Positions 29,390 to 32,929 of a stretch of DNA of 32,929 nt are shown here, in pieces. The DNA lies in assembly GCA_031284485.1 (NCBI GenBank), contig JAISZT010000128.1:1-32929 (forward strand), given 5' to 3'. The stretch comes from Desulfovibrio sp. (GTDB lineage Bacteria; Desulfobacterota; Desulfovibrionia; Desulfovibrionales; Desulfovibrionaceae). The notes under the pieces were generated by a model. That model was not told the DNA's origin and did no database searches. It was given only the letters and a program-made list of their open reading frames with translations. Made by a program: the position numbers and the translations under genes. Positions within the stretch are counted from its first letter, which is position 1. Each line of letters starts with the position of its first letter.

Positions 29390-31228
29390 TCAGGGGGCGC
29401 GTTTGAAAAGTTTTGCCAGATGTTCGGCGTCCCAGCGCAGAACGCAGGGCCGTCCGTGGGGGCAGTGCTCGCGATCCGGCACGGCGAACCATTGCCGCAG
29501 AAGCTCGGCGCTCTCGTCATCAGTGAGTTTTTGCCCGGCTTTTACGGCATTTTTGCATGAGAGGGAGACGAACAGCAGGGCGAGATCCTCCTTGCGCCCG
29601 TCAAGGACGGCGCGCAGAAAATCCCGGGCGTCGCCGCGCGAAAGCTGCTGCGGTGTGGCGCGGACGACAAGAACGCCGCCGGCGCATTCCAACTCGTAGC
29701 CCAGTGATTCCAGAGTGTCGCGCAGGCCGTAAAAGTTTTCAATTTCCGACGGGTGCAGCGGCAGCTCCAGGGGCAGGGCAAGCCTTTGCCCCCGACCGAC
29801 GGTCCCTTCGCGCTGAAAGCGCGTGTACAGTATGCGTTCGTGCGCCGCGTGCTGATCCACAAGCAGCAGGGCGCCTGATTCGTCGCGCAGAGCCAGATAG
29901 GTGTCGGCAATCTGTCCGAGATATTGAAAATGCCCTGTGCGCTCGGGTTCGGGGGCTGGCGCGCGCTCCGGTTCGGGAGGCTCATTTGCCGCCGGGGGGT
30001 CTGCATGCGCGGGCGATGGCCAGGGAAGTTCCTGTTCGGCCAGAGCGTGGCGTGGGGCAGGGGGGTGCGCGCTGTATTCGGTGAAGCCGCCGCTTTTTTG
30101 CAGAAGGGGCGCCTTGTCTATCATTCCCCAAAAGCCCTGCGGTCGCGGCGGGGCGGCGGGCGTTTCCGTTGGCCCGGACCGGGGAATCTGGGAGGGCTGG
30201 GGGAATTGGGGCATTTCTGTCGCGTGGGAAAGAGTCAGCGCGCCTTGCAGGGCGTGCAGAGTCGCGGAAAAAACCGACGAAGCGTCCCTGAAGCGCACTT
30301 CAGATTTTGCCGGATGCACATTGACGTCCACTTCAGTCGGACTTATCTCTATAAAGAGCACGGTCTGCGGATAGTCCCGGCTGGTCAGCAGGCCCTTGTA
30401 GGCCGCGCGCACGGCGGAGAGCAGCCCTTTGTCCGTGACGGGACGTCCGTTGACGTACAGAAATATGCGGTCGCCGCGCGGCTGGCTTGCAACGGGAGCG
30501 CCCGTCAGCCCGTGCGCCCTGATTCCGTGGCGTGTGGCGTCAAACCGGAGCAGGTTTTCCACGATGGCGTTGGGCCAGAGCAGGGAGACGCGCCCGGCCA
30601 GATCCTGCCCCGGCAGAAAACGCAGGTTCTCGCGGCTGCCGGAGTACAGCACAAAACCAACGTCAGTGCGGGCCAGGGCAAGCCGTGAAAGCCATTCCTG
30701 GGCGCGTTTGAACTCGACCGACGGGGATTTCAGGAATTTGAGCCTGGCGGGGATATTGGAAAAAAGATCGCGCACTTCCACAACTGTGCCCTTGTGCAGG
30801 GCAGCCGGGCCTGACGCCGCGACGCGGCCGTGCTCCACTTCCACACAGTGAGCGCAATCGTCCGCGCCGCTCACGGCGGAAGTAATTTTGAAACGCGACA
30901 CCGAGGCGATGCTCGGCAGGGCTTCGCCCCGGAAACCGAAGGACTGTATATGTTCCAGATCGTTAAAACTGGCAATTTTGCTGGTGGCGTGACGTGTGAC
31001 GGCCAGATCAAGTTCCGCCGCGGGGATGCCGTAGCCGTCGTCCTGTACGCGTATGAGGCTTTGCCCTCCGTTTTCCAGCGTTACCTCAATATGCCCGGCA
31101 TCGGCGTCCAAGCTGTTTTCCACAAGCTCCTTGAGCACGCTGGCCGGGCGTTCCACCACTTCACCGGCGGCGATCTGGTTGCGCAGTTCGGGCGGCAAAA
31201 GGCGGATGGGCGATTTTTTTGCGATCAT
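29390..31228 (-). CDS. mutL: DNA mismatch repair protein MutL
   Basis: This encodes 612 residues. The N-terminal GHKL ATPase shows ENSLDAD (37-43), DDGYGI (63-68), HATSKI (80-85) and GFRGEAL (98-104). The C-terminal dimerisation domain has a nearly complete endonuclease site: DQHAAHE (458-464), where the last Glu of the DQHA(x)2E(x)4E motif is Thr469; SCKNAVKA (557-564), CPHGRP (589-594) and LFKR. A Pro-rich linker (about 335-430) joins the two. It works with MutS in strand-directed mismatch repair. No Shine-Dalgarno sequence is obvious before ATG 31228. The gene is divergent from the zinc-ribbon gene. Confidence 0.95.
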   Translation of the reverse strand: MIAKKSPIRLLPPELRNQIAAGEVVERPASVLKELVENSLDADAGHIEVTLENGGQSLIRVQDDGYGIPAAELDLAVTRHATSKIASFNDLEHIQSFGFRGEALPSIASVSRFKITSAVSGADDCAHCVEVEHGRVAASGPAALHKGTVVEVRDLFSNIPARLKFLKSPSVEFKRAQEWLSRLALARTDVGFVLYSGSRENLRFLPGQDLAGRVSLLWPNAIVENLLRFDATRHGIRAHGLTGAPVASQPRGDRIFLYVNGRPVTDKGLLSAVRAAYKGLLTSRDYPQTVLFIEISPTEVDVNVHPAKSEVRFRDASSVFSATLHALQGALTLSHATEMPQFPQPSQIPRSGPTETPAAPPRPQGFWGMIDKAPLLQKSGGFTEYSAHPPAPRHALAEQELPWPSPAHADPPAANEPPEPERAPAPEPERTGHFQYLGQIADTYLALRDESGALLLVDQHAAHERILYTRFQREGTVGRGQRLALPLELPLHPSEIENFYGLRDTLESLGYELECAGGVLVVRATPQQLSRGDARDFLRAVLDGRKEDLALLFVSLSCKNAVKAGQKLTDDESAELLRQWFAVPDREHCPHGRPCVLRWDAEHLAKLFKRAP

Positions 31229-31286
31229 TGAGTCAGTTTAGTCATCTTGTCCTGCGAGGGCAAGCCTGTTATACATGAGGACAGAT

Positions 31287-31592
31287 ATGCGACGCACAAA
31301 AAGAATTATACCACAATACAGAGAGAGCAATCCTCTTGTACCCGCAGGCTATGACCCGGAATTGCTGTATGTTGAGTGCGGACGGTGCGGCGCGCCCGTC
31401 ATGTGGGGAGAAGGGCGGGCAACGCGTCTGCTGCACCAGGCGGGCATTGACCCGCTGGAGCTGGACGCTTCCTGCCTGCTGGTGACGGACGGCTGCCCCG
31501 CGTGCACCAACAGGCATCAGTACACCGTCCAGATTTTTCGCATCGGCTCGGGGACAGAGGCGCGGCGTCCGCCGTATTTCGGCACGGCGTAA
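31287..31592 (+). CDS. Small zinc-ribbon protein of unknown function
   Basis: This encodes 101 residues from ATG 31287, with GAGGA about six bases upstream; an in-frame ATG at 31275 has no ribosome-binding site. Two CxxC pairs, CGRC (31-34) and CPAC (70-73), form a probable treble-clef or ribbon zinc site, and a separate Cys63 is nearby. The length and cysteine spacing fit small DNA- or RNA-associated accessory proteins, but nothing else is recognisable. Divergent from mutL; converges with the XdhC-like gene eight bases later. Confidence 0.6.
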   Translation: MRRTKRIIPQYRESNPLVPAGYDPELLYVECGRCGAPVMWGEGRATRLLHQAGIDPLELDASCLLVTDGCPACTNRHQYTVQIFRIGSGTEARRPPYFGTA

Positions 31593-31600
31593 TCAGAACG

Positions 31601-32713
31601 TTAATTTTCAGGGCGCAGGCGTTGCAGAACGCCGGCCTTCGCGGCCAGCAGTTCCGCCACGATGGACACGGCGATCTGCGCCGGCGTTTCCGCCCCGATG
31701 GGCAGGCCGACCGGGCAGCGCACGGCCGCCAGCTCCGCCTTGAGCACGCCGTCCGCGCGCAGGGCGGCGTATATTCTTTCGCGTTTGGCCTTGCTGCCGA
31801 TCATGCCGATATATCTGGCATGGCTGTCCAGTGACTGAGCAAGAACCGCCTGATCAAAAGCGTGCCCGCGCGTGGCGATGACCACGAAGTGCCGCCGCCC
31901 TATGGCGCAGGCTTCCACAAGATTTTCAAAGCCGGGCAGGGCCAGACATCGCCGGGCCGAGGGAAAACGGGACGGATCGGCAAATTCCGGGCGATCGTCC
32001 GCGACATCCACGACAAAGCCCGCTGTGCGGGCAAGGGCCGCCACTTCCAGGGCGACGTGCCCGCCGCCGCAAATCAGCAGCACGGGCGTCGTTTCCAGCG
32101 GTTCCATGTAGACGGTGGCATCATTGACGATCAGCATGCCCGGAGTGTTCTTGCACAATTCCAGCAGGGAGGCGATGGATTGCGCCCCGACAACGCGCAC
32201 GGCGGGATTGTCGGCCGGATCGTCGGGGGGGGCATCGTCCGGGCGGCCTTCAGGCGAAGGCTCTTCGGGCAAGGCCGCGATGTGCAGGGTGCGTCGGGGC
32301 AGTGTTTCGTCCGTGACGTCCACAGTCCACATGCCGTCCTCATCCCTTTGCAGGATACTGTCCGCCAGGGCGAACAGGGGAGCCTGCTCCGGCGTGAGCA
32401 CCTCGCACAGCGCTTCCACAGCGCCGTGAATACCCTCGTCCTCCATCGGCTGTTCATAGCGCGCGCGGGAGGATATGCCGGATTCCAGGCAGAGCATGGC
32501 CGCGTCCAGCACGTTTTTTTCCATCACGCCGCCGCCTATCGTGCCTTCCAGACCGGAACTTGTCAGCAACGCGCGCGTTCCGGCTTTTCGGGGGACGGAG
32601 CCTTCGCGGCGGATGACCGTCAGCAGGACAATTTTCTGCCCGGATTGAAGCAGCCGGGCAATTCGACCTTCCATATTGTCGAATTCGGACGTGGAAGCAG
32701 TGGAATCAGGCAT
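31601..32713 (-). CDS. XdhC/CoxI-family molybdenum-hydroxylase maturation protein
   Basis: This encodes 370 residues. XdhC proteins insert the sulfurated molybdenum cofactor into xanthine dehydrogenase-type enzymes. The N-terminal XdhC_CoxI part has GSVPRKAGTRAL (38-49) and GTIGGGVMEK (57-66); the C-terminal Rossmann domain has LLICGGGHVALEVA (213-226), GMIGSKAKRER and GLPIGAETPAQIAVSI. An acidic, Pro-rich low-complexity insert (149-171) separates the halves. In place of the common Cys-Gly-Gly motif after the N-terminal core, GIHGAVEALCE is seen. No hydroxylase genes are in the window. It is 24 bases downstream of the 27-codon ORF. Confidence 0.85.
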   Translation of the reverse strand: MPDSTASTSEFDNMEGRIARLLQSGQKIVLLTVIRREGSVPRKAGTRALLTSSGLEGTIGGGVMEKNVLDAAMLCLESGISSRARYEQPMEDEGIHGAVEALCEVLTPEQAPLFALADSILQRDEDGMWTVDVTDETLPRRTLHIAALPEEPSPEGRPDDAPPDDPADNPAVRVVGAQSIASLLELCKNTPGMLIVNDATVYMEPLETTPVLLICGGGHVALEVAALARTAGFVVDVADDRPEFADPSRFPSARRCLALPGFENLVEACAIGRRHFVVIATRGHAFDQAVLAQSLDSHARYIGMIGSKAKRERIYAALRADGVLKAELAAVRCPVGLPIGAETPAQIAVSIVAELLAAKAGVLQRLRPEN

Positions 32714-32736
32714 AGCGATATCCGCGGAGAAATATT

Positions 32737-32820
32737 TCAGGCCAGTTTAAAAGGCAGTCCGGTCTGTATATACGCCGGTGACTCGTTGGTCAAGCGGCCG
32801 CTCCCATAATCCAGGGTCAT
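32737..32820 (-). CDS. Possible 27-codon ORF coupled to the upstream gene
   Basis: ATG at 32820 overlaps the upstream stop (ATGA) and the frame ends at 32737, giving MTLDYGSGRLTNESPAYIQ and eight more residues. The overlap is the only support. No Shine-Dalgarno sequence other than the upstream coding sequence (GGGGAG, about eight bases before) is present. Function is unknown, and it may only be a re-initiation leader for the XdhC-like gene. Confidence 0.3.
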   Translation of the reverse strand: MTLDYGSGRLTNESPAYIQTGLPFKLA

Positions 32821-32929
32821 TCTGTTCTCCCCAGAAGCAGGTAAAGAACGCGTTTGCGGTCTTCTGAGTACCATTCTCGCCCTTCTGCAATATTTATAAA
32901 TCCTGCACGTCTTAGCATGGTGATAGCCG
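32817..32929 (-). CDS. 3' end of an unidentified gene (partial)
   Basis: The minus frame from the window edge to TGA at 32817 encodes ITMLRRAGFINIAEGREW, then YSEDRKRVLYLLLGRTE, 36 codons in all. This resembles the C-terminal strand and helix of a class I SAM-dependent methyltransferase (LRRAGF followed by a hydrophobic final strand), but too little is visible for a firm call. Confidence 0.4.
   Translation of the reverse strand, partial: AITMLRRAGFINIAEGREWYSEDRKRVLYLLLGRTE

Noticed and set aside
31247..31275. Plus-strand promoter (TTGTCC, 17 bp, TATACA) for the zinc-ribbon gene
   Set aside because: The predicted start of transcription would fall after the Shine-Dalgarno sequence, and the boxes match poorly.

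Overview
The window looks like a chromosome segment of a high-GC Gram-negative bacterium, most likely a sulfate reducer of the Desulfovibrionaceae. That assignment is an inference from gene content and order (cobU, an XdhC-like protein, an LpdD-like protein, many lipoproteins and a large hybrid sensor kinase). No rRNA or other decisive marker is present.

Region 1 (1 to about 9750) is part of a prophage, with every gene on the minus strand. Read in the direction of transcription, the order is: SF3/D5-type helicase, a structured intergenic region that looks like a replication origin, CHC2/Toprim primase, ParB-methyltransferase fusion, a non-coding block with two hairpins, a putative small terminase, a GpA-type large terminase, a small excisionase-like HTH protein, a gpW-like head-tail joining protein, and a lambda-type portal protein cut by the window edge. 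No integrase or repressor is visible. The tRNA-Leu(CAG) gene with encoded CCA (9751-9837) sits at the right-hand end of the phage block and is the natural candidate attachment site.

Region 2 (9993-15748) is chromosomal. A plus-strand run holds a cysteine-cluster protein, a lipoprotein, an SLBB-type polysaccharide-export protein, a tiny coupled ORF, a D-2-hydroxyacid dehydrogenase and a family 2 glycosyltransferase. It converges on a minus-strand GDP-L-fucose synthase. Together these suggest surface-glycan synthesis and export.

Region 3 (15821-26215, minus strand) holds an outer-membrane beta-barrel protein with a palindromic operator candidate over its promoter, then priA, a phosphoglycolate-phosphatase-like HAD enzyme, a secreted protein, cobU, a membrane-anchored unknown protein, a hybrid histidine kinase, D-Ala-D-Ala ligase and an HD-domain protein. 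Several genes overlap or abut, as in operons.

Region 4 (26415-32929) holds a degenerate carbamoyltransferase-like protein and a lipoprotein (plus strand), a Fic protein with lower local GC, an LpdD-like protein, mutL, a zinc-ribbon protein (plus strand), an XdhC-like protein, a 27-codon ORF and the 3' end of another gene.

The most unusual signals are: (a) two solitary copies of a 32-nt element with the layout of a type I-C CRISPR repeat, one inside the priA coding sequence and one forming the leader and start of the LpdD-like gene; (b) the iteron-rich region between the phage helicase and primase genes; (c) the inverted and direct repeats just upstream of the terminase genes, a cos-site candidate; and (d) a carbamoyltransferase homologue that has lost its carbamoyl-phosphate-binding signature.
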